A stretch of 64,000 nt of DNA from Occultella kanbiaonis. GTDB lineage: Bacteria; Actinomycetota; Actinomycetes; Actinomycetales; Beutenbergiaceae. This document shows, piece after piece, positions 23,051 through 32,397 of this stretch (position 1 is the stretch's first letter; each line of letters opens with the position of its first letter). Below the pieces are notes generated by a model. The model saw only the letters and a list, made by a program, of their open reading frames with translations. It was not told the origin of the DNA and searched no databases. Location: positions 2,542,001 through 2,606,000 of the forward strand of contig NZ_CP046175.1 of assembly GCF_009708215.1 (NCBI RefSeq). The letters run 5' to 3'. A program made the translations under genes and the position numbers.

Positions 23051-25296
23051 CGGCGGACGCGCACGCGATCGAGACGCCACCCGCACCATGGGTCGGCCGG
23101 TCCCGCCCCTCACTCGAGGGCAACGACATCGTCACCGGCGCCATCACCTACGTGACCGACCGGCGCGAGGACGGCATGCTGCACGGCTACGTGCTGCGCA
23201 GCTCGGTGCCGCACGCACGTGTCGACGGGATCGACGTCAGCGAGGCGCTCGCCCTGCCCGGCGTGGTCACCGTGGTCACCGCGGCCGACGTGCCCGTCAA
23301 CGCCCTCGGCCCGCGGGACGTCGACGGCCCCGCACTCGCCGCCACGGTGGTCCGCCAGGTCGGCGAGGCGATCGCACTCATCGCAGCCACCGACGCCCGG
23401 ACCGCGGAAGCGGCGGCGCGCCTGATCCGGCTCGACCTCACCCCGCTGCCGGTCGTCGACGGCCCGGCCGCCGCGGCCGCATCCGACGCGCCGCTGCTGC
23501 ACGAGGGCGGCAACGTCTCGGGCGCCATCGCGTTCTCCTCCGGAGACGTCGAGGCGGCCCTCGCCGACGCCCACCTGGTGCTGCGCCGCCGGGTGCGCAC
23601 GCCGGCCCAGGAGCACGTGGCGATCGAGACCCCCGGCGGGGTGGCCCGCTGGGACGCCGACGCGACCTCGGTGACCATCTGGTGCGGGTCCCAGAACCCG
23701 GGCCTGCACCAGCGCAAGGTGGCCCGCGCCCTGGACATCCCGGCGGAGTCGGTGCGGATGATCGCCAACCCCGTGGGCGGTGCGTTCGGCTCGCGCAACG
23801 ACGACCCGATGCCGGTGTTCCTCGCGCTCCTGGCCCGCGCGGCCGGTGCCCCGGTGCACGTGCACATGACCCGGGAGGACGTGATGGCCGCCGGCGCCAA
23901 GCGGCACCCGTTCTGGACGTGGATCGACATCGGGTTCGCCGCTGACGGCCGCATCCTCGGCTCGGCCGTGCGCGCCGTCGCCGACACCGGCCCCATCATC
24001 ACCTCGGGCCCGAACGTGATGAAGACCTCGGCCGAGATGTCCACCGGCCCGTACGGGTTCGACGTCGCCTCCTTCGACGGCACCGTCTACTACACGAACA
24101 ACGCCAACGCCGGCGCGTTCCGCGGCTACGGCGTGCCCCAGGTCGCCTTCGCCATCGAGAACGCGATCACCGAGGCCGCGCACGAGCTCGGCCTCGACCC
24201 GGCCGAGGTCCGGCTGCGGAATGTCCTCGAGGGCGGCGACCGCCACAGCCTCTACCGGCACCGGACCACGACGAGCCTGAACGTACGCGAGACCCTGCGC
24301 ACCGCCGTCGAGCACCCGCTCTGGGCGCAGCGGCGCCAGTGGCAGGCGGGAGCCGTCGGCCCGTGGCGTCGCGGCACCGGTATCGCGGTCGCCATGAAGG
24401 GCGTCGGGATGGGCTCCGGGACCGGCGACACCGCGCGTGCCCGGCTGCACATCGACACCCGCGGGCACGTCATCATCTGGGCCGGGCCGAACCACACCGG
24501 CCAGTCCATCCAGACCACCTACGGACAGGTCGCCGCGGACGCGCTCGGTCTGCCCATCGAGACGATCGACGTGCGCGTCGGGGACACCGGCGGGGTGCCG
24601 GAATCAGGCCCGACGGCGGCGTCCAGGTCCACCTATGCCGGCGGCGCCGCGGTGCGTGCGGCGTGCGACGAGCTCGTCGCACGGTGCCGCGGACTCGGCC
24701 TGCCCCTCGGCACCGACGCCGCGGGCGCCGGGACGAAGCTCATCGAGCTCGGCGAGGCCGAGGTGAACGCCGAGTTCCGGCTCCCGGACACCGACGACAT
24801 CGGCATCGTCCCGCCGGAGCAACTCGCCACGTTCGCACCGCACCGCGTGTACGGCACCTGCACCCAGGTGGTCCGCGTCGAGGTGAACGTCCTCACCGGG
24901 GAGGTCCGGGTCCCGGAGTTGCTGTGCGTGCTCGACTGCGGCACCCCGATCAACCCGGCGGCCACGATCGGACAGGCTGAGGGCGGCATCCTGCAGGGCC
25001 TCGGCCTGGCGATCATGGAGGACCACCGCGTCAGCGACGGGATTCCCCGCACCACCAGCCTCGAGAACTACCTGGTGCCGACCATCGCGGACACCCCGCG
25101 CATGCACACGCTGTTCATCGAGGGCAGTGAGGACTCCGGACCGTTCGGCGCGAAGGGCATGTCCGAGGTCGTCGTGGTGCCGACCCCGCCGGCGATCGCC
25201 GCCGCGATCCTGGACGCCGTCGGCGTGCTCCCGCAGGAACTGCCCATCACGCCGGAACGGATGCTCGCCCTGATCGAGGAGGAACCATGCGTGTGA
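23047..25296 (+). CDS. Molybdenum hydroxylase large subunit (xanthine dehydrogenase/CoxL family)
   Basis: A 749-residue molybdopterin-binding subunit. N-terminal a/b hammerhead domain (ITYVTDRREDGMLHGYVLRS), then the Mo-cofactor domains: GGAFGSRND, GAFRGYGVPQ, and GAKGMSEVVVVPTPPAIAAA, which contains the catalytic Glu. The segment AFRGYG lacks the CSFR motif of carbon monoxide dehydrogenase, so an aldehyde- or N-heterocycle-hydroxylating role is more likely. The ATG overlaps the glycosidase stop (ATGA). It forms a heterotrimer with the two following subunits, and XdhC at the operon end serves cofactor insertion. Confidence 0.93.
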   Translation: MTADAHAIETPPAPWVGRSRPSLEGNDIVTGAITYVTDRREDGMLHGYVLRSSVPHARVDGIDVSEALALPGVVTVVTAADVPVNALGPRDVDGPALAATVVRQVGEAIALIAATDARTAEAAARLIRLDLTPLPVVDGPAAAAASDAPLLHEGGNVSGAIAFSSGDVEAALADAHLVLRRRVRTPAQEHVAIETPGGVARWDADATSVTIWCGSQNPGLHQRKVARALDIPAESVRMIANPVGGAFGSRNDDPMPVFLALLARAAGAPVHVHMTREDVMAAGAKRHPFWTWIDIGFAADGRILGSAVRAVADTGPIITSGPNVMKTSAEMSTGPYGFDVASFDGTVYYTNNANAGAFRGYGVPQVAFAIENAITEAAHELGLDPAEVRLRNVLEGGDRHSLYRHRTTTSLNVRETLRTAVEHPLWAQRRQWQAGAVGPWRRGTGIAVAMKGVGMGSGTGDTARARLHIDTRGHVIIWAGPNHTGQSIQTTYGQVAADALGLPIETIDVRVGDTGGVPESGPTAASRSTYAGGAAVRAACDELVARCRGLGLPLGTDAAGAGTKLIELGEAEVNAEFRLPDTDDIGIVPPEQLATFAPHRVYGTCTQVVRVEVNVLTGEVRVPELLCVLDCGTPINPAATIGQAEGGILQGLGLAIMEDHRVSDGIPRTTSLENYLVPTIADTPRMHTLFIEGSEDSGPFGAKGMSEVVVVPTPPAIAAAILDAVGVLPQELPITPERMLALIEEEPCV

Positions 25297-25757
25297 ACGG
25301 AGCCCCGGTCGCCACGCCCGTCCAGGCCGACCACGGCCTGCGCCTGCTCGACTACCTGCGCGAGGTCCTCGGCCTGACCGGCGCGAAGGAGGGCTGCGGC
25401 ATGGGGGAGTGCGGCAGCTGCACCGTCATCATCGACGGCCGGGCGATGACCTCCTGCCTGGTGCTCGTCGGTCAGGTGCTGGAAGCCGAGATCCTCACCG
25501 TCGAGGGCCTCGCCGCGGCCGGGCACGGCCCGCTCCAGGACGCGTTCGTCGCGCGGCAGGCCGTGCAGTGCGGCTACTGCATCCCGGGCGTGCTGAACTC
25601 CTGCGCCGCGCTGCTGGACCGCGAAAGCGACCCGAGCGACGCCCAGATCTGCCAGGCGCTCGACGGCAACCTGTGCCGCTGCACCGCCTACAACCGGTTC
25701 TACGACGCGGTCCACGACGCCGCCGCGGCCCGTCACCCGAACGGTGCCGGCGCATGA
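25287..25757 (+). CDS. Molybdenum hydroxylase small subunit, two [2Fe-2S] clusters
   Basis: A 156-residue iron-sulfur subunit. Plant-type ferredoxin motif EGCGMGECGSCTV with a further Cys in MTSCLV, then the second cluster CGYCIPG and CRCTAY in the helical domain. It passes electrons from the molybdenum centre to FAD in the next subunit. AGGAGG precedes ATG 25287, which lies within the end of the large-subunit gene (10-bp overlap). Confidence 0.95.
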   Translation: MRVNGAPVATPVQADHGLRLLDYLREVLGLTGAKEGCGMGECGSCTVIIDGRAMTSCLVLVGQVLEAEILTVEGLAAAGHGPLQDAFVARQAVQCGYCIPGVLNSCAALLDRESDPSDAQICQALDGNLCRCTAYNRFYDAVHDAAAARHPNGAGA

Positions 25758-26659
25758 CGCCCACGGCCCCGACGCTGCTGCGGCCCACGGATCCCGCGGA
25801 TGTGTCGCGACTGCTGGCCGGGGCACGCGCTGTCGCAGGTGGCACCGACCTGCTCGTGCAACGCCGCGCCGGCGCCGAGGCGCCCACGCTCGTCGACCTC
25901 ACCGGGCTCGCCGGCGCGCGCCCGGCCGTCACCTCCGACGACGCGGCCGGCGAGCTGACGATCTCCGCCGTCCACCCGCTCACCGACATCGCGAACGGCC
26001 TCACCGACGGAGCCGGCGTCTTCCCCGCGCTGACTGCCGCCATCTGCCAGTTCGCCTCGACCACGATCCGCAACCGCGCCACCATCGGCGGCAACCTGGT
26101 CACCGGTTCCCCGGCCGCGGACACCGTGCCGGCCCTGCTCGCGGCGGGTGCGGCGATCGACATCGTCACGCCCGACGGCGGCCTGCGCACCGTGGACCTC
26201 GCCGAGTTCCTGCTCGGCCCCCGGCGCGTGGACCTGGCCGCCGGCGAGTGGGTCACGAGCGTGCGCGTCCCACAGCCGCCGGTCGAGGGTGGGTTCCGCA
26301 AGATCGGCGGCCGGCGCGCGCAGGCGATCTCGTTCCTCAACCTCGCGTGGCAGTGGCACCGGGAGCCCGACGGCCGGCTCACCGGCGTGCGGCTCGCGAT
26401 GGGATCCGTCGCACCCACGGTGGTGCGGCTGCGCACCGCGGCGGCGGTCCTCGAGGCACAGCTACCCACCCAGGACGTCGTGGACGCAGCCGTCGCCGCG
26501 ATCGACGCCGACATCAGCCCGATCGACGACCTGCGCGCCAGCGCGCACTACCGCCGCCGATGCGCGGCCGGACTTCTGCGCGAGGCCCTCCTGCCGCCGT
26601 CGGGCACAGCCCGAGCCGACCAGTACGTGACCCCCACCACGAGAGAGAAGAACCAGTGA
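25754..26659 (+). CDS. Molybdenum hydroxylase FAD-binding subunit (CoxM/XdhB-like)
   Basis: A 301-residue FAD subunit. AVAGGTDLLVQRR and IRNRATIGGNLVTGSPAADT are the two FAD-binding signatures; the C-terminal CO-dehydrogenase flavoprotein domain includes FRKIGGRRAQAIS. Start ATG 25754 in an ATGA overlap with the small-subunit gene. Longer upstream readings in this frame are shadows. The order large, small, FAD subunit is one of the standard orders in this family. Confidence 0.93.
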   Translation: MTPTAPTLLRPTDPADVSRLLAGARAVAGGTDLLVQRRAGAEAPTLVDLTGLAGARPAVTSDDAAGELTISAVHPLTDIANGLTDGAGVFPALTAAICQFASTTIRNRATIGGNLVTGSPAADTVPALLAAGAAIDIVTPDGGLRTVDLAEFLLGPRRVDLAAGEWVTSVRVPQPPVEGGFRKIGGRRAQAISFLNLAWQWHREPDGRLTGVRLAMGSVAPTVVRLRTAAAVLEAQLPTQDVVDAAVAAIDADISPIDDLRASAHYRRRCAAGLLREALLPPSGTARADQYVTPTTREKNQ

Positions 26660-27630
26660 ACGTAGGCGTCACCGTCCGCCTGGACCAGCCCATCACCGCC
26701 GCCGCCGAGGGCGCGCGGCGAGCCGAGGACCTCGGGTTCTCGACCGTGTGGCTCGCGGACCACTACTTCCACCGGGACGTGTCCGCGGCGCTCGCCCTGA
26801 TGATGGCGAGCACCGAGCGGGTCCGGCTCGGAACCGCCGTGATGTCCCCGTTCCTGCGCCACCCCACGCTGCTCGCGAGTCTTGCCGCCACCCTGCGCGA
26901 GATCGGACCGGACCGGTTCGTGCTCGGGCTGGGCACCGGCGGCTACGAGTTCGCCGGCGAGATGGGCATCTCGATGCGCCGCCCGCTGCAGATCACCCGG
27001 GAGACCGTGCAGATCGCCCGAGAACTCGGTCGCGGCACGGCCCACGTGACCGGCGAGACGTTCTCCGCCGACGGCTCCACACTGCGCTGGACACCGCAGG
27101 ACGGCCCGCTCTACCTCGCCGCCCGCGGCCCGAAGATGCTCGAACTCGCCGGTGCGATCTCCGACGGCGTGATCACGCACGGCATCTCCGCCGGGCACAT
27201 CGACTTCGTCAAGGACAAGGTCGCCGCCGGCGGCGCCGGTCGCGCCGACTCGGCGGCGATCTGCCTCATGCTCGATGTCGAGATCAACGACGACCGGACC
27301 GAAGCCCTGCGTGCCCTGGCGCCCCGCTGCGTCACCATGGCCGGCGGTTCCTACGCGGACGAGCTCATCGGGATCTACGGCCTCGACGCCGACGAGGTCC
27401 GGGCTCTGCGGGCCACGGTGCGCAGCGGCGACCGCACCGCGGCCGCGACCCAGGTCACCGACTCGATGGCGGAGGCATTCGGCCTCGCCGGGTCTGCCGC
27501 GCAGGTCGCCGCCGGCCTGCACGCCCTGTTCGAGGCGGGCGTCGACGAGGTCATCGTCAGCGTCGGCGGCTCGACCCCCGACCAGACCGCACACCAGCTC
27601 ACCGCTCTCTCGGAGGCCCTCTCCTCATGA
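26656..27630 (+). CDS. LLM-class oxidoreductase, probably F420-dependent (Mer-like)
   Basis: A 324-residue luciferase-like barrel: GARRAEDLGFSTVWLADHYF, RVRLGTAVMSPFLRHP, RFVLGLGTGGYEF, and PLYLAARGPKMLELAGAISDG, the pattern of methylene-tetrahydromethanopterin-reductase-type F420 enzymes. It would use F420 or its reduced form on a pathway intermediate. GTG 26656 overlaps the preceding stop (GTGA). The operon also encodes an Fgd, which reduces F420, so the enzyme is probably a reductase fed by Fgd (inference). FMN cannot be excluded. Confidence 0.85.
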   Translation: MNVGVTVRLDQPITAAAEGARRAEDLGFSTVWLADHYFHRDVSAALALMMASTERVRLGTAVMSPFLRHPTLLASLAATLREIGPDRFVLGLGTGGYEFAGEMGISMRRPLQITRETVQIARELGRGTAHVTGETFSADGSTLRWTPQDGPLYLAARGPKMLELAGAISDGVITHGISAGHIDFVKDKVAAGGAGRADSAAICLMLDVEINDDRTEALRALAPRCVTMAGGSYADELIGIYGLDADEVRALRATVRSGDRTAAATQVTDSMAEAFGLAGSAAQVAAGLHALFEAGVDEVIVSVGGSTPDQTAHQLTALSEALSS

Positions 27631-28739
27631 CCACACTGCCCCAGTCCGTCACCGTCCTCGGCTCAGGCGCCGGCGCCCTGTCCAGCGCCATGGAGCTCTC
27701 GCTGGCCGGCGTGGAAGTGACCGTCGCCGACTTCGAGCGGTTCCGCACGAACATCGACGCGATCAACGCCCACGGCGTGATCCGCCTGAGGACGCCGTGG
27801 CATCGGATCACCGAGAGCCCCGCGCGCGGCAGCCTCGACCCGGCCGCCGCCATCCGCGATGCCGACGTGATCGTGGTGTCGGTGCCTGCGTTCGGGCACG
27901 ACACGTTCGCGGACCTCCTCGCGGCGAACCTGTCCGGCGGCGAGCAGGTCATCTTCGCCGGTGAGGGCGGTGGCAGCCTCGCGCTCGTGGCCGCCATGCG
28001 CCGCGCCGACCGCCGCATCGAGGTCGACATCGCCGAGCTGAACAGCCTGCCGTACGGCGCGCGGGTCCGGGAACCCGGACTGATCACCGCCTCCCGCAAG
28101 ATCGGCGGCACGATCGCGGCGGGGATGCCGGCCGGGAACCGCGCCGTGCGGACCGCATGTGCGATCTGGTCCTCGGTGAGCGCGGGGGAGAGCGTCCTGG
28201 AGACCGTGCTGCTGAACTTCAACGCGATCGACCACGTGCCCCCGATCCTGGCCAACCTGGGCGCCATCGAGGGCCGGCCGGGCAAGTTCCTGCTCTGGGG
28301 CGAGGGCGCCAGCCCCGCGGTGGCCCGTTTCATCGGGGCGATCGACGCCGAGCTCATCGACATCCGCCGGACCCTGGGATTCGCCAACCTCAAGGGCTAC
28401 GAGACCTACCTGGTGGAGCAGGGCTTCGCGCCGACGTTCCTCGGCGACCTGCACGCCACGCTGCAGTCCTCGGCGTTCTCCGACTCCACGTTCGGCACCG
28501 GCCCGAACGCGCTCGAGAGCCGGTACATCACCGAGGACGTCCCCTACGCGCTGTGCCTGATGGCCTCCATCGGCCGCGAGGTCGGTGTGCCGACCCCGAC
28601 GGTCGACGCGATGATCCACCTCGCCGGCATCGCGACCGGGACGGACTACCGGGCGCGGGGGCGCACGCTGGCCACCTTCGGGCTCGACGGCGTGGGCCGG
28701 GACGGTCTGCTCGAGGCCACTCGGACCGGGTGGTGGTGA
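27627..28739 (+). CDS. Octopine/nopaline dehydrogenase family protein
   Basis: A 370-residue NAD(P)-dependent dehydrogenase. N-terminal Rossmann motif VTVLGSGAGALSSAMELSLAG; the C-terminal helical domain has LLNFNAIDHVPPILANLGAI, the Asn/His active-site region of octopine and related opine dehydrogenases. These enzymes join an amino acid to a 2-oxo acid reductively, or the reverse; here cleavage or oxidation of an imine/opine-like intermediate is plausible. ATG 27627 overlaps the preceding stop (ATGA). Confidence 0.85.
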   Translation: MTTLPQSVTVLGSGAGALSSAMELSLAGVEVTVADFERFRTNIDAINAHGVIRLRTPWHRITESPARGSLDPAAAIRDADVIVVSVPAFGHDTFADLLAANLSGGEQVIFAGEGGGSLALVAAMRRADRRIEVDIAELNSLPYGARVREPGLITASRKIGGTIAAGMPAGNRAVRTACAIWSSVSAGESVLETVLLNFNAIDHVPPILANLGAIEGRPGKFLLWGEGASPAVARFIGAIDAELIDIRRTLGFANLKGYETYLVEQGFAPTFLGDLHATLQSSAFSDSTFGTGPNALESRYITEDVPYALCLMASIGREVGVPTPTVDAMIHLAGIATGTDYRARGRTLATFGLDGVGRDGLLEATRTGWW

Positions 28740-30067
28740 CCGGCGTGGGTTCCCCGACCGTGTTGACCGGTCTCGCCGTCGCCGACGCGACGAGCGAGCC
28801 CGTGCCGGCGACCGCCACGGTCGCCAGTGAGGCGTTGCGCGTCGAGACGCTCACCGGCGGGGCGGACGACGGCGCGCACGTCGCCGGGGCCGCGCTGTTG
28901 CCCGGACTGGTCAACATGCACGACCACCTGCGGGCGTTCCTGCCCACCGGGCGCGCGTCCGAGGGGATGCCGCTCGCCACCGCGATCACCTCCTCGGCGG
29001 CCGCCCAAGCGGTCGCCGAGCCGGCCGACTACCGGGCCCTGACCGCATTGGGCGCCGCCCGTCAGGTCCACGCCGGCGTGACCACCGTCGTGGACCACGT
29101 GTACCCGCTGCACCGGGACGGACTGCTCGAGGCGGTCGTCGAGGGACACCGGGACGTCGGCCTACGCGGATACGTCGCGCTCGGCATCATGACCCGCGGC
29201 GCGGCCGACCTGTGCACCTCGGTGGAGGACGTCGTCGGCCTCGCCGAACGGGCTGCCGACTCGGTGCTGCCCCGCGAGCACCTCTACCTCGCGCCGGTGT
29301 CGATGCGGTCCAACGCCCCGGACGACTACGCGGTCGTGGCCCGGGCCGCCGAACGTCTCGGCGTGCGGCTGTACACCCACATCGCGGAGACCCAGGCCGA
29401 GGTGGACGCCTGCCGTGCAGAGCACGGGCTTCGGCCCGTGGAGTTGCTCCACCGCGCCGGGTTCCTGCGCCCCGGGACGGTCCTGGTGCACGGCGTCCGG
29501 CTCAGCGACGCCGAGATCGCGCTGATCGCCGACACCGGCGCGGTGCTGGCGTACTGCCCCACGAACCACCTCCGCTTCGCGAAGGGCTTCGCGCCGGTGA
29601 CCGACCTGCTCGCCGCAGGGGCTGCCGTCACCCTCGGCGTCGACGGCATGGAGAGCCCGTTCCACGAGATGCGCCAGGCGGTCCACGCCCAGGGGCAGGC
29701 GGCCGGTGACCCCGGTGCGCTGACCTCGGCCCAGGCCTTCGACATGGGCACCGGCGCCGGCGCCCGGGCCCTCGGGCTGCCCGAGGGGCTCGACGGCGGC
29801 GACCTGGTCCGCATCGACCTCACCGCACCGGCCCTGCAGCCCCTGGCGGACCCCGTGTGGTCCGTCGTCCACCGCGCCGCGCCCGCCCACGTCACCGACG
29901 TGGTCGTGGCCGGCCGGCACATCCTGCGCGACGGCGAGCTCACTGCTGCCGACGGCGTCGCTATCGCCGAGAAGGCGGCCTCCGTGATCCGGAGTCTCGC
30001 CGCTCGTACCGGTTCCAGCGTCCCGCAGTTCTGGGACATCCCCTCCCGCACAGCTCCCCCTCAGTGA
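28736..30067 (+). CDS. Amidohydrolase, TRZ/ATZ-guanine deaminase type
   Basis: A 443-residue metal-dependent hydrolase. LPGLVNMHDHLRAF gives the HxH pair at the end of the first strand, YTHIAETQAEV the next His and catalytic Glu, VLVHGVRLSD the second His, and TLGVDGME the Asp. The pattern is that of aminohydrolases that deaminate N-heterocycles or cleave formimino groups, and differs from the CodA-like enzyme later in the operon. GTG 28736 in a GTGA overlap is the likely start. Substrate unknown. Confidence 0.88.
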   Translation: MTGVGSPTVLTGLAVADATSEPVPATATVASEALRVETLTGGADDGAHVAGAALLPGLVNMHDHLRAFLPTGRASEGMPLATAITSSAAAQAVAEPADYRALTALGAARQVHAGVTTVVDHVYPLHRDGLLEAVVEGHRDVGLRGYVALGIMTRGAADLCTSVEDVVGLAERAADSVLPREHLYLAPVSMRSNAPDDYAVVARAAERLGVRLYTHIAETQAEVDACRAEHGLRPVELLHRAGFLRPGTVLVHGVRLSDAEIALIADTGAVLAYCPTNHLRFAKGFAPVTDLLAAGAAVTLGVDGMESPFHEMRQAVHAQGQAAGDPGALTSAQAFDMGTGAGARALGLPEGLDGGDLVRIDLTAPALQPLADPVWSVVHRAAPAHVTDVVVAGRHILRDGELTAADGVAIAEKAASVIRSLAARTGSSVPQFWDIPSRTAPPQ

Positions 30068-30088
30068 AGAGACAAGGAACGAAGAACA

Positions 30089-31387
30089 ATGAGCACTTCC
30101 TCTCCCCGCCTCAGCCGCCGTCAGCTCCTCGCCATCGGTGGTGGCGTCGCGTCCGGCCTCACCCTCGCCGCCTGCGGCACCGGCTCCGGTGGCGGCGGTG
30201 ACGACCCGACCGGCGGCGGCTCCGGTTCCGGCGGTGGCACCCTCGAGCTCTGGGCGAACGCGGCGATCGCCGGCGACTCCGACTCGGGTCTGCAGCGCGC
30301 CGTCCTCGCCTGGGGTGAGGCCAACGGCGTCACGGTGAACGTCCAGGGCATCCCCACTCAGGACCTCGTCCCGAAGCTGACCACCACGAGCAGTGGCGGG
30401 TCCGGCCCGGACGTGGCGATCGTCGACGTCTCCTCGGTGCCCCAGCTCGCGGCCGCGCAGGTGCTCGCCGACGTCACGGACCAGGCGAGCTCGGTGACCG
30501 GCGACTTCGGCGACGAGCTGCTCGCCAGCTCGAGCTACGACGGCAGCCTCTTCGGGCTCCCGTACACGACGAACAACGTGGGCCTCTACTACAACCGTGA
30601 GCTCCTCGACGGTGCCGGCATCGCGGTGCCGACCACCTGGGACGAGCTGCGGGAGGCTGCGATCGAGCTCACCGGCGGGGACCAGTACGGGTACATGATG
30701 GGCGCCCAGGGTCAGGGTGCGTTCCTGTTCTGGCCGTGGCTCTGGCAGAACGGCGGGACCATCCTCAGCGAGGACCTCACCACCGCGACGTTCGCCGATG
30801 ACCTTGGCCAGGAGGCCTTCGCGTTCTACGCCGGCCTCGCGGTCGGTGACAAGGTGGCACCGCCGGAGTTCGTCGGCTCCAACGCGAGCTGGGACCAGTA
30901 CGTGGCTCCGTTCGTCCAGGGTCGATGCGCCATGATGGCGATCGGGCCGTGGGGCACGGCGCCCGTCGTCGAGGGAAACCCGGATCTGCAGTGGGCGGTG
31001 GCCCCGCTGCCCGGCGGCGCCGAGCAGGCATCCGTCCTCGGCGGCGCGACGATCAGCGTCGGGCACAACTCCGGCCAGAGCGATCTGGCCTGGGAGCTCG
31101 TCAGCTGGCTGACCGCCTCCGACCAGATGCCCTACATCCAGGACACCGGCAACATCCCGGGCCGCCGGGACGTCATCGACTCCGACTGGGCCTCCGAGGA
31201 TCCCGACCGGCTCGTGTTCGTCGAGCAGATGGAGGTCTCCAGGGCCCGCCCGGCGTTGCCTGTCTGGGGCGACATCGAGTGGGGCGTCATGGCCAACATG
31301 TGGGACGCGGTGATCCAGGGGCAGCAGGCACCCGCCGACGCTCTGGCCGCCGCCGCCGAAGAGACCAATCAGAAGCTCTCCAGCTAG
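30089..31387 (+). CDS. ABC transporter solute-binding lipoprotein (CUT1 sugar type)
   Basis: A 432-residue binding lipoprotein. The signal peptide has a Tat-like SRRQLL, a hydrophobic core and lipobox LAAC, followed by a Gly-rich linker (GGGGDD and similar). The mature part is a family 1 solute-binding fold: LELWANAAIAG, GPDVAIVDVSS, LPYTTNNVGLYYNRELL and TWDELREAA. It captures an oligosaccharide or glycoside at the cell surface for the two permeases downstream. AAGGAAC precedes ATG 30089. A strong stem-loop follows the stop. Confidence 0.93.
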   Translation: MSTSSPRLSRRQLLAIGGGVASGLTLAACGTGSGGGGDDPTGGGSGSGGGTLELWANAAIAGDSDSGLQRAVLAWGEANGVTVNVQGIPTQDLVPKLTTTSSGGSGPDVAIVDVSSVPQLAAAQVLADVTDQASSVTGDFGDELLASSSYDGSLFGLPYTTNNVGLYYNRELLDGAGIAVPTTWDELREAAIELTGGDQYGYMMGAQGQGAFLFWPWLWQNGGTILSEDLTTATFADDLGQEAFAFYAGLAVGDKVAPPEFVGSNASWDQYVAPFVQGRCAMMAIGPWGTAPVVEGNPDLQWAVAPLPGGAEQASVLGGATISVGHNSGQSDLAWELVSWLTASDQMPYIQDTGNIPGRRDVIDSDWASEDPDRLVFVEQMEVSRARPALPVWGDIEWGVMANMWDAVIQGQQAPADALAAAAEETNQKLSS

Positions 31388-31396
31388 TCCGCCACC

Positions 31397-31425
31397 GAGC
31401 CGGTCGCCCCAGCGGCGACCGGCTC
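31397..31425 (+). repeat. Intercistronic 12-bp perfect stem-loop
   Basis: GAGCCGGTCGCC (31397-31408) and its complement (31414-31425) with a five-base loop, 9 bp after the binding-protein stop and before the permease ribosome site. In other ABC operons such a hairpin protects the binding-protein mRNA, giving more binding protein than permease. Confidence 0.75.
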
Positions 31426-31446
31426 CGGACCCGAGCCAGGAAGACC

Positions 31447-32397
31447 ATGGCAACCATCACCACTGAGCGTCCGCGCACGTCGCCGGAGCACGCAGCCCAC
31501 GCGCGCAAGCAGCGCGTCCGCAGGCAACGCCTCGCACCGATCCTCTACATCGGACCGGCCTTCGTGGCCATCGCACTGATCATCGGGTACCCGGTGTTCA
31601 ACGCGATCGGCACCAGCTTCCTGAACGCGAGCCTGCTCGCGCCGGGTCAGGACACGTTCGCCGGGTTCGACAATTTCACGGGACTCTTCCGCGACCCGGC
31701 GTTCTGGGTCGTCATGGGCCGCACCTTGGTCTGGGCCGGCGCCGCGCTCATCGTGCAGGTCGGCCTCGGGCTCGTCATCGCGAACACGCTGAACAAGAAG
31801 CTGTTCGCCCGGGGCGCGATCCGGACCACGCTCATCGTGCCGTGGGTGGTGCCGACCGTCCTGGTCGCGCTGATCTGGCGGTTCCTGCTGGACCCGGTCT
31901 CCGGCCCCATCAACGAGATCCTGCGCGGCACCGGGCTCTGGGAGAACCCACCGGTCTGGCTGGCCGACACCCGGTTCGTCCTCGGCGTCCTGGTCCTGAT
32001 CAGTGCCTGGAAGTGGACGCCGTTCACAGCCGTGATCCTGCTCGCGGGGATGCAGCAGATCCCGCCGGAGCAGCACGAGGCCGCGATGATGGACGGCGCG
32101 AACGCCTGGCAGCGGTTCCGGAACGTGACCGTGCCGGGCATCCGCACCTCGCTCGCGCTGGTCACGCTGACCACGATCTCCGGCGCCATCAACAACTTCA
32201 ACGGTATCTGGCTGTTCACCCGCGGCGGGCCCGTGGGAGCCACGGAGATCCTGACCACGATGGCCTACCGGACCGCGTTCACCGAGTTCGACTTCGGCAA
32301 GGCGGCGGCCATCTCCGTGATCATCTTCGTGATGATGATGGCGGTCGCCGTCGTGTACTTCTACGTGGTCGAGGGACGCAAGGGAGACAAGCGGTGA
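31447..32397 (+). CDS. ABC transporter permease (MalF-like)
   Basis: A 316-residue permease with a basic N-terminus and six hydrophobic segments. The EAA loop EAAMMDGANAWQRFRNVTVP for ATPase contact is present. It pairs with the next gene's product as the membrane pore. AGGAAG lies just upstream of ATG 31447. No ATPase gene is present in the operon, so a shared MsiK-type ATPase encoded elsewhere must energise it, as in many actinobacterial sugar importers. Confidence 0.93.
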   Translation: MATITTERPRTSPEHAAHARKQRVRRQRLAPILYIGPAFVAIALIIGYPVFNAIGTSFLNASLLAPGQDTFAGFDNFTGLFRDPAFWVVMGRTLVWAGAALIVQVGLGLVIANTLNKKLFARGAIRTTLIVPWVVPTVLVALIWRFLLDPVSGPINEILRGTGLWENPPVWLADTRFVLGVLVLISAWKWTPFTAVILLAGMQQIPPEQHEAAMMDGANAWQRFRNVTVPGIRTSLALVTLTTISGAINNFNGIWLFTRGGPVGATEILTTMAYRTAFTEFDFGKAAAISVIIFVMMMAVAVVYFYVVEGRKGDKR

